A DNA stretch of 64,000 nucleotides from CBDCBA01 sp965214125 (GCA_965214125.1 CBDCBA010000021.1:1-64000); one strand, 5' to 3'; counted from the stretch's first letter, positions 24,963 through 33,939 are shown. Numbers and translations: made by a program. The notes: a model not told the origin generated them from the letters alone.

Positions 24963-26873
24963 TCACGCCTGCTCAAGGGCGCGGCGGGTGATGTCCTCGA
25001 GCGTGTCGAGATCGACGGGTTTGGTGAGATGATGGGCGAAGCCGGCGGCGTGGCTCCGCGCGATGTCGGCGTCGGTGCCATAGCCGCTCAGGGCAATCGC
25101 GGGCGGGCGGGCGTCGGCGGGCAGGTGGGCGAGCAGGTCGATGCCCGTGCCGTCGGGCAGGCCGATGTCGCTGATGATGAGCGAGAAGGGTCCCTGCTGC
25201 TCGTACGCCCGCCGGGCGGCGCCCACGGAGTCGGCCCACACCACCTCGGCCTTGAACTGCAACGTCAGGAAGCGTCCCATCAGCTTGGCGGTGTCGGCGT
25301 GGTCTTCGACGAGCAGGATGCGGCCCACCTCCACGGCCGACGCCTGCCGCGGGGCCGATGGCGTCGTCGCGGCCGGCTGGGCCTCGGGGCGCGGTGCGGA
25401 GGGTTGGCCCGATCGTTTGCCCCCGTTCCCCGTGGTGCGGGCCGGGAGCACGACGGTGAACGTCGCCCCGCGGCCGGGACCGTCGCTGGTGGCGAAGATG
25501 CGCCCGCCGTGCGCGTCGACGAGGTGCCGGCTGATGGTCAGCCCCAGCCCGAGCCCGCCGAAGGTGCGCGTCACGCCCTTGCCGCCCTGCTCGAAGGCGT
25601 TGAAGATCGACGCGAGCTTGTCCGGGTCGATGCCCAGCCCCGTGTCCTTGACTTGGCAGCCGACGACCTCGTGGCCGTTTTGGCGTTCGGAGAAGGTGCG
25701 CAGCGTGATCGTGCCGCCGTCGAGCGTGAACTTGACCGCGTTCTTGACAAGGTTCCAGAGCACCTGCCGCAGCCGCGCCGGGTCGGCGAGCGTGGCCAGC
25801 GGGCCGGCGGAGAAGTCGGTTTCGAGGTTCAGCCCGTGCTCGTGCAAATCGCCCTGGCAAATCTCGACCACGTGCCGGGCCGTCTCGTTCAGGTCGACGA
25901 GCCGACGCGAGAGTTGCAGCTTGCCGCGCGTGACGCGCGTGAGGTCGAGCAGGTCGTCGATCAGTCGCACCTCCAATTCGACGTTGCGGCGGACCATGTC
26001 CATCGTCTCGCCGAAGAGCTGCACGTGGTGCTCGCCGACCTCCTCGAGGCCCGCGCGCACGCGCTGGAGCGTGCGCTGGTACATCTGCGTCCCGGCCAGC
26101 ACAGGCGTGAGCGGCGTGCGCAACTCGTGGCTGAGGACCGCGAGAAACTCGCTTTTGGCCTTGTTGGCGCGTTCGGCCGTCTCCCGCGCCCGGTCCGCGC
26201 TGATGCGCGACTGGATGGCGTGCTCCTTCGCCTCGCGCAGCATCTGCTCGGCCCGCTTGCGATCGCTGATGTCCAGCACGACGCAGCCGACCGCGCTCAC
26301 CCCCGGCCGCCCGCCGACCGCGCCGGGCTCGACGACCGGGTAGTAGCTCGTCAGCCACCACCGACGCCGGCCGGGCTCGCGCGGCGTCTCGCCCTCCACC
26401 TCCACGCCGACCACGCTGCGGCCGGTGCGAAAGACGCGCTCCACGAGCGACTCCACATCGTCGGCAACGCCCGGCAGCAAGTCGCGGACGGTGCGGCCCA
26501 GGTGCGCATCGGCCGAAATGCCGTTGATCTCCGCGAGCGGCTCGTTGATGCGCAGGTAACGCACCGACCGGTCGAAAAAGGCAAAGCCGACGGGGGCGTT
26601 CGACAGCAGGGCCTCCAATTGCGCATCCGATGACAGCGCCGCCCGCGCGGCCTCGGCGCGCAGGTGCTTCACCTCGCCACGATGCCAATCCAGCCCTTCT
26701 TCGCCGGTGACAAGCGTCGCCGCGCGGGTACGCAGGTCCGCCTCGCGGCGATTGAGTTCCTCCTCGCGACGGGTCAGTTCCGCCTCACGCGTGTCCAGCG
26801 TCGCCTCGCGCTGGGATGCCGACGCGGCGGGCTCGGCGGCAACGGGCGGGGATGTGCGTGGGACCTCGTCCAT
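24963..26873 (-). CDS. Hybrid sensor histidine kinase (PAS-HisKA-HATPase-receiver)
   Basis: 636 residues, cytosolic. A Glu/Arg coiled coil (about 20-80) leads to a PAS domain (about 85-215; LLSNAPVGFAFFDRSVRYLRIN, ending VVLDISDRKRAE). HisKA follows with the phospho-His in LSHELRTPLTPVL (near residue 245). The ATPase motifs are NLVKNAVKFT, DTGLGIDPDK and TFGGLGLGLTISRHLV. A C-terminal receiver has ILLVEDHADTAK, IISDIGLPDG (phospho-Asp) and the Lys in LTKPVD. No membrane helix is seen, so it senses an internal or PAS-bound signal. ATG 26873 has a GAAGAG upstream. No partner regulator is adjacent. Confidence 0.92.
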   Translation of the reverse strand: MDEVPRTSPPVAAEPAASASQREATLDTREAELTRREEELNRREADLRTRAATLVTGEEGLDWHRGEVKHLRAEAARAALSSDAQLEALLSNAPVGFAFFDRSVRYLRINEPLAEINGISADAHLGRTVRDLLPGVADDVESLVERVFRTGRSVVGVEVEGETPREPGRRRWWLTSYYPVVEPGAVGGRPGVSAVGCVVLDISDRKRAEQMLREAKEHAIQSRISADRARETAERANKAKSEFLAVLSHELRTPLTPVLAGTQMYQRTLQRVRAGLEEVGEHHVQLFGETMDMVRRNVELEVRLIDDLLDLTRVTRGKLQLSRRLVDLNETARHVVEICQGDLHEHGLNLETDFSAGPLATLADPARLRQVLWNLVKNAVKFTLDGGTITLRTFSERQNGHEVVGCQVKDTGLGIDPDKLASIFNAFEQGGKGVTRTFGGLGLGLTISRHLVDAHGGRIFATSDGPGRGATFTVVLPARTTGNGGKRSGQPSAPRPEAQPAATTPSAPRQASAVEVGRILLVEDHADTAKLMGRFLTLQFKAEVVWADSVGAARRAYEQQGPFSLIISDIGLPDGTGIDLLAHLPADARPPAIALSGYGTDADIARSHAAGFAHHLTKPVDLDTLEDITRRALEQA

Positions 26874-26956
26874 GACTCGCTCTTCACCGTCCCCCTTGCG
26901 CTTCGCCTTGCACGCACGCAGCGGGCACGCCGGCGACTGCGCCGATCGTAGCGCCG

Positions 26957-28046
26957 CTAGCCCGCCCGCAATAGTTCGAGCATCTGCCGATCGAGCTTGC
27001 GGCCGCGGAAGTCCTCGTACTCCACGTCCTCCCGCCCGCTGTCGAGAATCCCGAAACTGCCCCGAAAGTTCCACAATCCCCAGCCCCAGCCGTTCTCGCG
27101 GTAGACCTTCAGGCAGTCGCCCATCCACGCCAGCGCCACCTCGTGCGGCGTTTGGTTGTGGGCGCCCCACTCGCCGACGTGAACGCCCCAGCCCGTTCCG
27201 CGCCGCCTCGCGCCACGGCTCGTAGTGCGCGCGGAGCCAGGCAAGGTCGCGCGTCTCGCCATCAATCTCCAGCGGCCAGGTCGGCACGTCCCACGTGTCG
27301 CTGCCGCCGATCCAGCCGGCCTGATAATGGCTGATCTGCATCGGCTGGTACCCCCGCGTGCTCGCGGCAAGGCCGAGCTCGCGCACGCCCGGCACCACGC
27401 GGTTCCCGTAATGGTTGCCATCGGCGACGATCAGCCGCGTCGGGTCGACCGCCCGGATCGCCTCGGCGAGCGCCTTGTGGACGCGCAGGTACGTCGGGTC
27501 GTCGATGCCCGCCGGCTCGTTCATCAGGTCGAAGCTCAGCCGGCCGTTGGGGATGCCCTTGTAACGCTCCGCGAACATCGCCCAGTGGTGCTGCGCGGCG
27601 GCGAGGGTGGCGTCATCCTCGAAGATGCTGCTGGGTTCCTCCGGCGGATTGACGCAGTAGCCCGGCAGGCGGTGCATGTTCAGGCTGACGTGCATCCCGC
27701 GCTCGCCACCCCAGCGGACGGCGTCGTCGATCTTCGTCAGCACGTCCTCGTCGATCTCCAGCATCGCCTCGGGCTTGGCCCAGAACCAGTAGCTCAAGGG
27801 CAGTCGGAAGAAGTCGAAGCCCCACTCGGCGATCCAGTCGAAGTCCGTTTCGAGGAATTGCCCCTCGGACCACTCGGGGTGGAACATCTCGAACAGGTTG
27901 AACCCCCGCCAGCGCGGCAGGTGCGACGCCGTCGGCTCCGCAGGCGACTCGCCCGCCCCCGCGGTGGGGGGCGTGCCGGCAAGGGCGGATCCCGCGGCCA
28001 TAGCGGCGGCGGCACGAAGCAACTGGCGGCGCGTCATACGGGCCAT
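26957..28046 (-). pseudogene. GH5-type cellulase-like gene with a frameshift
   Basis: A glycoside hydrolase family 5 gene split by a +1 shift. From ATG 28046 (alternative 28037) the frame encodes a twin-arginine-like signal (MTRRQLLRAAAAMAAG), RGFNLFEMFHPEW, FFRLPLSYWFWAKP, the acid/base region LSFDLMNEPAG and GYQPMQISHYQAGW, then loses homology near 27205. The next frame continues with GVHVGEWGAHNQTPHEVALAW (nucleophile Glu), GWGWGLWNFRGSFGILDSGR and LDRQMLELL, ending at 26957. One extra base or two missing bases near 27190-27230 explains this. Without the shift it would be about 362 residues. True mutation, sequencing error and programmed shift cannot be separated here. Confidence 0.82.
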
Positions 28047-28076
28047 CGTACTCGACGCCCGCCCTACCGTGCCGCC

Positions 28077-28421
28077 GTGGAAAACCGTCCACTTCTCCCG
28101 ACAATCCATGGCCTTGACGTCGGCCCACAATCCCGCTGCCGCCACTGGCACGGCGAGCGCGACGTCGTCGCGATGCGGCTGCGCTGCTGCGAGCAATGGT
28201 GGGCCTGCATCGACTGCCATGCCGCCCTGGCCGATCATCCGCCGGCGCGGCGAGCGCTGGCCGATCCGTCCCCGGCGGCCTTGTGCGGCGCCTGCGGCCA
28301 CGCCATGACGGCGGCCGCCTACCTCGCGTGCGACGACGCCTGCCCGGCCTGCGGACACGGGTTCAACCCTGGCTGCCGACTGCACCGACACTTGTACTTC
28401 GAGGTTGAGCCGGTCGCGTAA
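28077..28421 (+). CDS. CHY-type zinc-finger protein
   Basis: 114-residue protein matching the CHY zinc finger. It has RCRHWHGERDVVAMRLRCC, the CIDCHAALADHP segment, LCGACGHAMTAAAYL, CPACGHGFNPGC and the final HRHLYFEV. The many Cys/His pairs bind several zinc ions. Bacterial members are uncharacterised; eukaryotic ones act in ubiquitin ligases. GTG 28077 gives a start close to the family N-terminus and leaves 30 bp to the divergent GH5 start. Confidence 0.85.
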   Translation: MENRPLLPTIHGLDVGPQSRCRHWHGERDVVAMRLRCCEQWWACIDCHAALADHPPARRALADPSPAALCGACGHAMTAAAYLACDDACPACGHGFNPGCRLHRHLYFEVEPVA

Positions 28422-28451
28422 CGGGCGCGAACGCGGCGATGCAGCGGCCGA

Positions 28452-29054
28452 TCATTCCGCCGGCGTGTCGCCCGCTTCGCCCGCCTCGGGGGCGCGGTAG
28501 AGGCCGACGAGTTCGACGTCGAAGATCAGCGTCGCGCCCGGCGGGATCACGTCACCGGCACCCTTATCGCCGTACGCCAGCTCCGGCGGGATCACGAGGC
28601 GGCGCTGCTCGCCCACGCTCATGCCGCGCAAGCCGATCTCCCACCCCTTGATGACCTCGCCGTCGCCCAACCGCAACACGAGCGGCTCGCCGTACGCCTT
28701 GCGAGCGCCGGCGCGGGGTTCGAGGCTGGTGTCGAAGACGCGCCCGCTCTCGAGCGAGCCGCGGTAGTGGACGAGCAGGACGTCGCCGTCCTGGGCCACC
28801 TTCGGCTCGGCGGGCTGGTCGACGGTCTTGTACTTCACGCCCTCGGGCGTCTCGGTGAACTCGCTCATGTCCAGGTCCAACGGCTCGGTCTGGGCTTGCT
28901 CCTGCGCCCCGTTCTGCGCGGCGTTGGCGCGGGTGGCGATGAGGTAAAGGACGCCCGCGACCACGGCCGTTCCCACCAGCAGCGACAGGATCACCCACGG
29001 CGTCCGCGAACGCGCGGCGGGAACGTTGAGATCGGCATCGTCGAACACGCTCAT
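28452..29054 (-). CDS. FKBP-type peptidyl-prolyl cis-trans isomerase
   Basis: 200-residue membrane-anchored foldase. A single N-terminal helix (about 20-40, PWVILSLLVGTAVVAGVLYLIA) anchors the protein with the FKBP domain (about 85-190) outside. Domain motifs: DGDVLLVHYRGSLESGRVFDTS, VIKGWEIGLRGMSVGEQRRLVIPPELAYG and IPPGATLIFDVELV. ATG 29054 has GGAG 8 bases upstream. Probably assists folding of exported proteins. Confidence 0.92.
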   Translation of the reverse strand: MSVFDDADLNVPAARSRTPWVILSLLVGTAVVAGVLYLIATRANAAQNGAQEQAQTEPLDLDMSEFTETPEGVKYKTVDQPAEPKVAQDGDVLLVHYRGSLESGRVFDTSLEPRAGARKAYGEPLVLRLGDGEVIKGWEIGLRGMSVGEQRRLVIPPELAYGDKGAGDVIPPGATLIFDVELVGLYRAPEAGEAGDTPAE

Positions 29055-29099
29055 GGTCTGCTCCTCAAAGTGCTGCGCCCACGCGGCGACTGGCAAACC

Positions 29100-29525
29100 T
29101 TACGCCCCGTCGACGCGCTCGGCTTCGGGATCGGCGCGAAGGTCGTCGCGGGCGAAGGCAAGGTCGTCGACGGGCCGGCCCTCGCCCAAATGCTCGGCGA
29201 CGATGCGTTCGGCGGCGGCGGGCGTGACGTTCTTGTACCACACGCCCTCGGGGTAGACGACCGCGATCGGCCCCTCGGCGCACAGACGCAGGCACTCGCA
29301 CTTGGTGCGGAACACGGCCGGCCCGCCCGACGCGCGGCGGTCGAGGTTCAACCGCGCGCAGGATCGCTTGATCGCCCCCCAGGTGCGGGCCCCGCCCCCC
29401 GCCTCGCAGCAGGCCGGGCCGCAGCAGACGAGCAGGTGGGCGCCGAGGCGTCCGACGCCCAGCGACTCGGCGACCTTCTCCGGCGGCGCGGGCACGAAGG
29501 GGCGCGGCTCGTCGCTGTCGTCCAC
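29100..29525 (-). CDS. Thioredoxin-like (2Fe-2S) ferredoxin
   Basis: 141-residue protein with a thioredoxin-fold 2Fe-2S domain: HLLVCCGPACCEAGG supplies the first cysteines and KCECLRLCAEGPIAVVYPEGVWY the remaining ones, as in ferredoxins of the NuoE/shethna-like group. Conserved tail is VTPAAAERIVAEHL. GTG 29525 is favoured because longer frames would read through a strong hairpin at 29547-29576. Likely an electron carrier or sensor; partner unknown. Confidence 0.8.
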   Translation of the reverse strand: MDDSDEPRPFVPAPPEKVAESLGVGRLGAHLLVCCGPACCEAGGGARTWGAIKRSCARLNLDRRASGGPAVFRTKCECLRLCAEGPIAVVYPEGVWYKNVTPAAAERIVAEHLGEGRPVDDLAFARDDLRADPEAERVDGA

Positions 29526-29546
29526 AGCCGACCATACGCGCGACGA

Positions 29547-29576
29547 CGCCGGCCGGGCCCGAAGGCCCGGCCGGCG
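29547..29576 (-). terminator. Terminator-like hairpin with UUCG loop
   Basis: A perfect 13-bp stem (29547-29559 with 29564-29576). Read on the minus strand, the loop is C(UUCG)G, an exceptionally stable tetraloop. It lies 34 bases after the PEP-CTERM stop at 29611, just before the ferredoxin gene. No U-tract follows, so it may stall polymerase or protect a 3' end rather than act as a textbook intrinsic terminator. Confidence 0.7.
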
Positions 29577-29610
29577 GTGCAAATTCTGCTCCATTCTTGG
29601 GCGAGACCGC

Positions 29611-30372
29611 TTAGCGGCGGCGACGCAGGGCGGCAATGCCGCCGAGGCCCAGCAGGGCGAGGCTGGTCGGCTCGGGGACGGCGACGCTCACCGTGTCGAT
29701 CGTGATCGGCTCGAAGCTTCCGGTGCTGGTGAGCTCGAAGAACAGATCGAGCGTGCTGCCACTCCCACTGATCGGGAAGCTGAAGCTGGCCAGTTCCGTG
29801 CTCAACGCGGGGCCGTCGCCGATGCCGTCGAGGTCGCTGTCGAGATACAGGTCGCCGGCACCCACCGTGCCGCCGCCGCCCATGGCCGGGGGAGCGAACG
29901 CGCCGATCAGGGTTGCGGTCCCGCCGTCGATGCTGGCGAAGATCTCGATGCCGTCGCCATCGGCGGCCTCGTAGTTGTCGAAGTCCGGCTCGCTGTCGAG
30001 CGCGGCGAACAAGCCGGTCACGCTCAGGTTGCTCTGACCGGTGATGTCGATCGTGTCGAATGAAAGAGTGGCGGTGCCCGTCGCGTTGCCGCCATCATCG
30101 ACGTTGTCGACGTCCTGAACGCCGATGTAGCCGTTGCCGTCGAAGCCGCTGAAGTCGTCGCGGGCGCCGTTGTTGGTCGTCTCGGGCTGGTCGGCGAGGT
30201 ATTGGTCGGCGTAATCAAAACCGCCGTCGTCGAACTGCGGCGTCAGCGTGTACTGCGACGACGCGTCGGACGGGTCGGCCTCAAACGACTCGGTGAAAAT
30301 CTGCGCCGAGGCGGCGCTGCTGGCGAGGGCGGCCGCGGCGGCGGCGGCGATCAGGGTGCGGGTGTTAAGCAT
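29611..30372 (-). CDS. PEP-CTERM secreted protein
   Basis: 253 residues with a signal peptide (Ala-rich, cleavage near AQIFTE at about 23) and a C-terminal sorting tail VPEPTSLALLGLGG...RRRR. The body is acidic, rich in Asp/Gly/Thr and beta-like, beginning with IFTESFEADPSDASSQYT, as in secreted adhesion or matrix proteins. AGGAG lies before the ATG. The tail is nearly identical to that of the next upstream gene, so both should use the same exosortase. Ligand or function unknown. Confidence 0.87.
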   Translation of the reverse strand: MLNTRTLIAAAAAAALASSAASAQIFTESFEADPSDASSQYTLTPQFDDGGFDYADQYLADQPETTNNGARDDFSGFDGNGYIGVQDVDNVDDGGNATGTATLSFDTIDITGQSNLSVTGLFAALDSEPDFDNYEAADGDGIEIFASIDGGTATLIGAFAPPAMGGGGTVGAGDLYLDSDLDGIGDGPALSTELASFSFPISGSGSTLDLFFELTSTGSFEPITIDTVSVAVPEPTSLALLGLGGIAALRRRR

Positions 30373-30519
30373 TGGTTCTCCTTAGGAGATGAAAGAAAAA
30401 GGGGTGCGTTGAAACGCAACTGCGGAGGAAGCGGCCGGCGGACAAGGCCTCCGACTGCTGTCCCGAGACCCTATCCGCCGGCGGGTGCCGAGGCGTTGAG
30501 CGCGGGGTTAAGCTTCGAC

Positions 30520-30553
30520 AAGAAAACGCGGCCCGGCGTGAGCCGGACCGCGT
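30520..30553 (-). terminator. Intrinsic terminator of the lamin-tail PEP-CTERM gene
   Basis: On the minus strand a 12-bp stem (30553-30542 with 30537-30526, one U-G pair) with a 4-base loop is followed by TTTTCTTG. It sits 30 bases past the stop at 30583, a standard intrinsic terminator layout. Confidence 0.85.
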
Positions 30554-30582
30554 GATCGTTACAGGCTGTCAGTCGACGCGAA

Positions 30583-31260
30583 CTAGGCGCGGCGGCGACG
30601 CAGGACAGCGAGGCCACCGAGGCCCAGCAGGGCGAGGCTCGTCGGCTCGGGGACGACGAACGCCTGGCCGGTGTTGACGGCGCCGGGGGTCTGCACCTCG
30701 GTCAGCATGAAGCTGTCGGCGTCGAAGTCGTCGGCGTCGTCGCCGCTGCCCATCGCAGAGAGCGACGTCAGGTTGCCGGTGCCCGGCTCCGAGGCGGGCA
30801 CCTCGGTTGACATCGCGCCGGCCGCACCAGCGATGCCGCCGTTGTCGGCGTCGGCCGTGAAGTCGCCCTCGTACGAGAGGAACTGGATCACCGACGAGTC
30901 GGTGACATTCACGAGCGCGATGCCGTCCGGGGCGCCGTTCTGGATGCCGCTCACGGGCATGCTGTAAAGCGTGATCATGTCCGTGCTCCCGGCGACGGGG
31001 AACGCGTTGATCATGTCAAAGGTGTCGAGCGTGCCGGTCGTGTTGTACAGGTCGCCGTTGGAGCCGTTGTAGAACTCCACCGCGTAGTCGGTGGCCGTGG
31101 CGCCGCTGCCGTTGGGCGTGCGGATGGCCACCTCGACGAATTCGCCGGTGTCGGCGCCGGGGTTGTCGTAGTGGAACTCGTTGATCCAGATGTGGTCGGC
31201 GCTGGCGCCGGCGGCGAAGATCGTGCTGGCGGCGGCGGCCGCGAGGATGGTGTTACGCAT
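30583..31260 (-). CDS. PEP-CTERM protein with lamin-tail-like domain
   Basis: 225 residues. Signal peptide at 1-24 (ends GASADH). The start of the mature protein, IWINEFHYDNPGADTGEFVEVA, is typical of the lamin-tail (LTD) beta-sandwich found in secreted bacterial proteins. It continues with VEFYNGSNGDLYNTTG and GIALVNVTDSSVIQFLSYEG. The C-terminus is VPEPTSLALLGLGG...RRRRA. ATG 31260 is preferred because longer versions lack a signal at the N-terminus. Probably attached to the cell surface; LTD domains often occur with nucleases or adhesins, but no catalytic part exists here. Confidence 0.87.
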   Translation of the reverse strand: MRNTILAAAAASTIFAAGASADHIWINEFHYDNPGADTGEFVEVAIRTPNGSGATATDYAVEFYNGSNGDLYNTTGTLDTFDMINAFPVAGSTDMITLYSMPVSGIQNGAPDGIALVNVTDSSVIQFLSYEGDFTADADNGGIAGAAGAMSTEVPASEPGTGNLTSLSAMGSGDDADDFDADSFMLTEVQTPGAVNTGQAFVVPEPTSLALLGLGGLAVLRRRRA

Positions 31261-31408
31261 AAGAAAGCTCCCCAAATTGGGTTCGAAACGAAGGACGTCG
31301 CGGGAACCGATTCCCGATGACGCGAGCACATTAGCCGATCGTCGCCACGCTTGCGTAAACCTTCTGTGAAGCCTCGCCCCACGCACGTTTGGCGCGGCAC
31401 GACAGCCG

Positions 31409-32608
31409 CTACAACAGCGCAATCCGCGCCAGCCCGAGCACCAACGCCGCCGCGATAAACCACGTCGCGTTCCAACCCCGCCACAACATCAGGGCAACCG
31501 TCGCGGCCGCCACCACTAAATTAATCGCGTCGAGCCGTCCCTCCCACGCCAAGGCGGGACCGGCCAGCCGGACGCAGACGGCCAGGATCAATCCGACGGC
31601 GGCGGCGCCCATCGCCGCCAGCATCGCGCGGGCCCACGCCTTTTGCCGCAAACGGTTCAGGATCGGGCCGAGCACCGCCACGAAAACGAACGACGGCAGG
31701 AACATCGCCCCCGTTGCCACCAGCGCCGCGGCAATCGACCCGCCGAGCCCGAGGCCGAACGTCTCGCTGCCGATCAGGTAGCCGGCGAAGGTGCTGGTGG
31801 TCAAAAGCGGCCCCGGCGTGGTTTGGCCGATGGCGATCGCGTCGAAGACTTGCTCGGTGGTGAGCCAGCCGAGCCCGCCGGCGGTCAGGCCGCTTTCGAG
31901 GTAGTTCACCAGCACGTACCCGCTACCGAACAGCGTGCCGCCGACCTTCAGGAAGAAGCCCGCCAGCCGCAGCCAGTCGCCCGGCTCCGCCGCCAGCGGC
32001 AACGCGACCGCCATCGAGGCCGCTCCCGCCTTGACACGATCTGCCACGATGCCCGCCGTCGCGGCGACTGCCAGGACGATGATCTCCGGCTGAAACCGCC
32101 CAGGCAGCACAAGCGCGACGATCAGCCCCAACGCCAGCATCAGCCCGCCGAACGGCCCCTTCACCGCCGACCGCCCCAGTCGCAGGCCGGCGACCAAGAT
32201 CACGCCCAGCACCGCGGCCGACACGCTGTGCATCACGGTCGCCAGGCCCGCCCGCGTGGCTTCGCTCATCCGCCCGAGGTGCACGTACGCGATCGCCAGC
32301 GGCAGGATGATCAGCACGGCCGGCCCGATGAAACAGGCCCCGGCCACCAGCAGCCCGGCGAAGCCGCGGCGAAGCTGGCCCATGTGGATGGCCAACTCCG
32401 TCGAGTTCGGCCCCGGCACGACCTGCACGGCCGCGACGGCGTCGAGGAAGTGCTTGTGGCTCAACCACTTGCGCCGGCGGACCAGTTCGTCCTCCATCAT
32501 CGCCGTGTGCGCTGCCGGCCCGCCGAAGGCGAGGAAGCCCAGCTTCAAAAAGACTCGCGCGACCTCGCCCAAACTGGCCGGCGGCGACGGCTCGGACGGG
32601 GCATCCAC
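31409..32608 (-). CDS. chrA: Chromate transporter family (CHR) permease
   Basis: 399-residue two-half CHR protein with about ten membrane helices. Half one has FLAFGGPAAHTAMM and VVPGPNSTELAIHMG; half two repeats the pattern as GTLFGSGYVLVNYL and GQTTPGPLLTTSTFAGYLIG. Characterised members export chromate; others have unknown substrates. GTG 32608 gives a sensible N-terminus, while an upstream in-frame start adds an Arg-rich stretch. A divergent TetR-type gene 96 bp away probably controls it. Confidence 0.85.
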   Translation of the reverse strand: MDAPSEPSPPASLGEVARVFLKLGFLAFGGPAAHTAMMEDELVRRRKWLSHKHFLDAVAAVQVVPGPNSTELAIHMGQLRRGFAGLLVAGACFIGPAVLIILPLAIAYVHLGRMSEATRAGLATVMHSVSAAVLGVILVAGLRLGRSAVKGPFGGLMLALGLIVALVLPGRFQPEIIVLAVAATAGIVADRVKAGAASMAVALPLAAEPGDWLRLAGFFLKVGGTLFGSGYVLVNYLESGLTAGGLGWLTTEQVFDAIAIGQTTPGPLLTTSTFAGYLIGSETFGLGLGGSIAAALVATGAMFLPSFVFVAVLGPILNRLRQKAWARAMLAAMGAAAVGLILAVCVRLAGPALAWEGRLDAINLVVAAATVALMLWRGWNATWFIAAALVLGLARIALL

Positions 32609-32670
32609 GAGGCGAAGGTAGCGGCGTTGCCGACCCGACGCACGTGCGTGGCGCAAAGACCCATCGCGGC

Positions 32671-32690
32671 AAACGCTCGTTTCAAACGCT
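32671..32690. promoter_or_regulatory. Possible operator between chrA and tetR-type gene
   Basis: AAACGCTCGTTT (32671-32682) is a short palindrome, and AAACGCT recurs directly at 32684-32690. It is in the 96-bp gap between the divergent transporter and regulator genes, where TetR proteins commonly bind. Binding is inferred only. Confidence 0.4.
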
Positions 32691-32704
32691 TCCTACGCTG
32701 AGGC

Positions 32705-33361
32705 GTGGCCGATCGCTCGCCCGAGTCCGAATCCGACGACGCCTCGACCCGCGCCCGGCTGATCGAGGCGGCCGGACAGGTCTTTGCCGACGAGGGATTT
32801 CGCAACGCAACCGTCCGGGAAATCTGCCGCCGGGCCGGCGCGAACGTGGCGGCCGTCAACTACCACTTCGGCGGCAAGCAGGCGCTCTACAACGCCGCCC
32901 TGCGGCTGCACATGGACGAGGCGGCGCGCAAGTACCCGCTCGACGCCAGCCCCGACGCCTCGCCCCGCGAGCGGCTGACGGTCTTCGTGACAAACCTGCT
33001 CCGCCGCATCATCGAGAAGGGCCCCGACACCTGGCACGGCCGCCTGATGATGCGTGAGATGGCCGAGCCGACCGAGTACACCGACGAACACGTCGAGCGT
33101 TTCGTCCGCCCAGCGCTGGCGACGCTGAACGCGATCGTGAGCGACTGGCTCGACGGCGGCGACGCCCCGCCCGAGTTGCGCCGGCGGCTGGTGCAAAGCG
33201 TGGTCGGGCAGGTGATGTTCTTCTACCACGGCCGGCAGGTGATGGCGCGGATTCACCCCGACCTGCCGTGGGACGCCGCCGAGGCCGAGCGGGCGGCTGC
33301 GCACATCGTGGCCTTCAGCGCCGCCGGCATCGAGGCGGCCCGGCGCGGGCGGTTGTCGTGA
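32705..33361 (+). CDS. TetR-family transcriptional regulator (CecR/YbiH-like)
   Basis: 218 residues. Helix-turn-helix at about 15-60: TRARLIEAAGQVFADEGFRNATVREICRRAGANVAAVNYHFGGKQALY. The ligand domain with MREMAEPTEYTDEHVERFVRP and a VVGQVMFFYHGR segment matches the CecR/DUF1956 C-terminal group. GTG start preceded by GAGG. Divergent to the CHR transporter and overlapping shikimate kinase by 4 bases. Likely represses itself and the transporter. Confidence 0.85.
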   Translation: MADRSPESESDDASTRARLIEAAGQVFADEGFRNATVREICRRAGANVAAVNYHFGGKQALYNAALRLHMDEAARKYPLDASPDASPRERLTVFVTNLLRRIIEKGPDTWHGRLMMREMAEPTEYTDEHVERFVRPALATLNAIVSDWLDGGDAPPELRRRLVQSVVGQVMFFYHGRQVMARIHPDLPWDAAEAERAAAHIVAFSAAGIEAARRGRLS

Positions 33362-33897
33362 CGCCCGGTCTGATCCTGCTCGGCCCGCGCGGGTCGGGAA
33401 AGACCACCGTCGGCCGCATCGTCGCCGATCGCCTCGCCGTGCCGTTCGCCGACCTCGACGCGGACATCGTCAACCAGGCGGGGCGGTCGATTGCCGAGCT
33501 GTTCGCCGCGGAGGGCGAAGCGGGATTCCGGCCGCGAGAGACCGCCGCTCTCCGCGCGGCGCTGGCGAGACCCGGCGTACTCGCAACCGGCGGCGGCGTG
33601 GTCGTCACGCCGGAGAACCGCGACCTGTTGCGCGCAACAGGCTGTCGCCGCGTGCTCCTGATCGCCGACGCCTCGACGCTCTTCGCGCGGATCACCGCCG
33701 ACGCCGCGACCGCCACCAACCGCCCCGCGTTGACCTCGCACGAGGGCATCGCGGAAGTCGAACACCTGCTCGCCACCCGCTCGCCGCTCTACGCCGCCGT
33801 CGCGACAGAAACGATTTCGGTGGACCACCTCGACGCGGCCTGTGTTGCCGCACGGTTGATCGCCCCGTCTCCCACGGCAGACGATCCTGGCGGCTGA
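33358..33897 (+). CDS. aroK: Shikimate kinase
   Basis: 179 residues; phosphorylates shikimate in aromatic amino-acid synthesis. Walker A GPRGSGKTTVG (about 8-18), shikimate-binding DLDADIV and AEAGFRPRETAALR, the GGG loop (ATGGGVVVTPENR) and the lid/RPAL region (TNRPALTS) are all present. GTG 33358 overlaps the regulator stop (GTGA), so the two are probably cotranscribed, an unusual pairing. Confidence 0.92.
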   Translation: MTPGLILLGPRGSGKTTVGRIVADRLAVPFADLDADIVNQAGRSIAELFAAEGEAGFRPRETAALRAALARPGVLATGGGVVVTPENRDLLRATGCRRVLLIADASTLFARITADAATATNRPALTSHEGIAEVEHLLATRSPLYAAVATETISVDHLDAACVAARLIAPSPTADDPGG

Positions 33898-33920
33898 CGT
33901 TCACCTTCATCGCCTCAAAC

Positions 33921-33939
33921 CGCGTTGCCACGCAACGCG
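33921..33939. repeat. Short hairpin CGCGTTGC-CAC-GCAACGCG
   Basis: An 8-bp perfect stem with a 3-base loop, 23 bases after the aroK stop. The preceding bases (AAACCGCGTTGC) match the core of the inverted repeat at 5907-5995. It may serve as part of a terminator or as the end of a dispersed repeat block that continues to 34117. Confidence 0.65.

Noticed and set aside
24963..28391. A single 1142-codon frame joining GH5 and histidine kinase
   Set aside because: GH5 homology leaves this frame near 27205 and continues in another. The region between 27205 and 26873 in this frame has Arg/Gly-rich shadow sequence and the kinase has its own ATG with a ribosome site.
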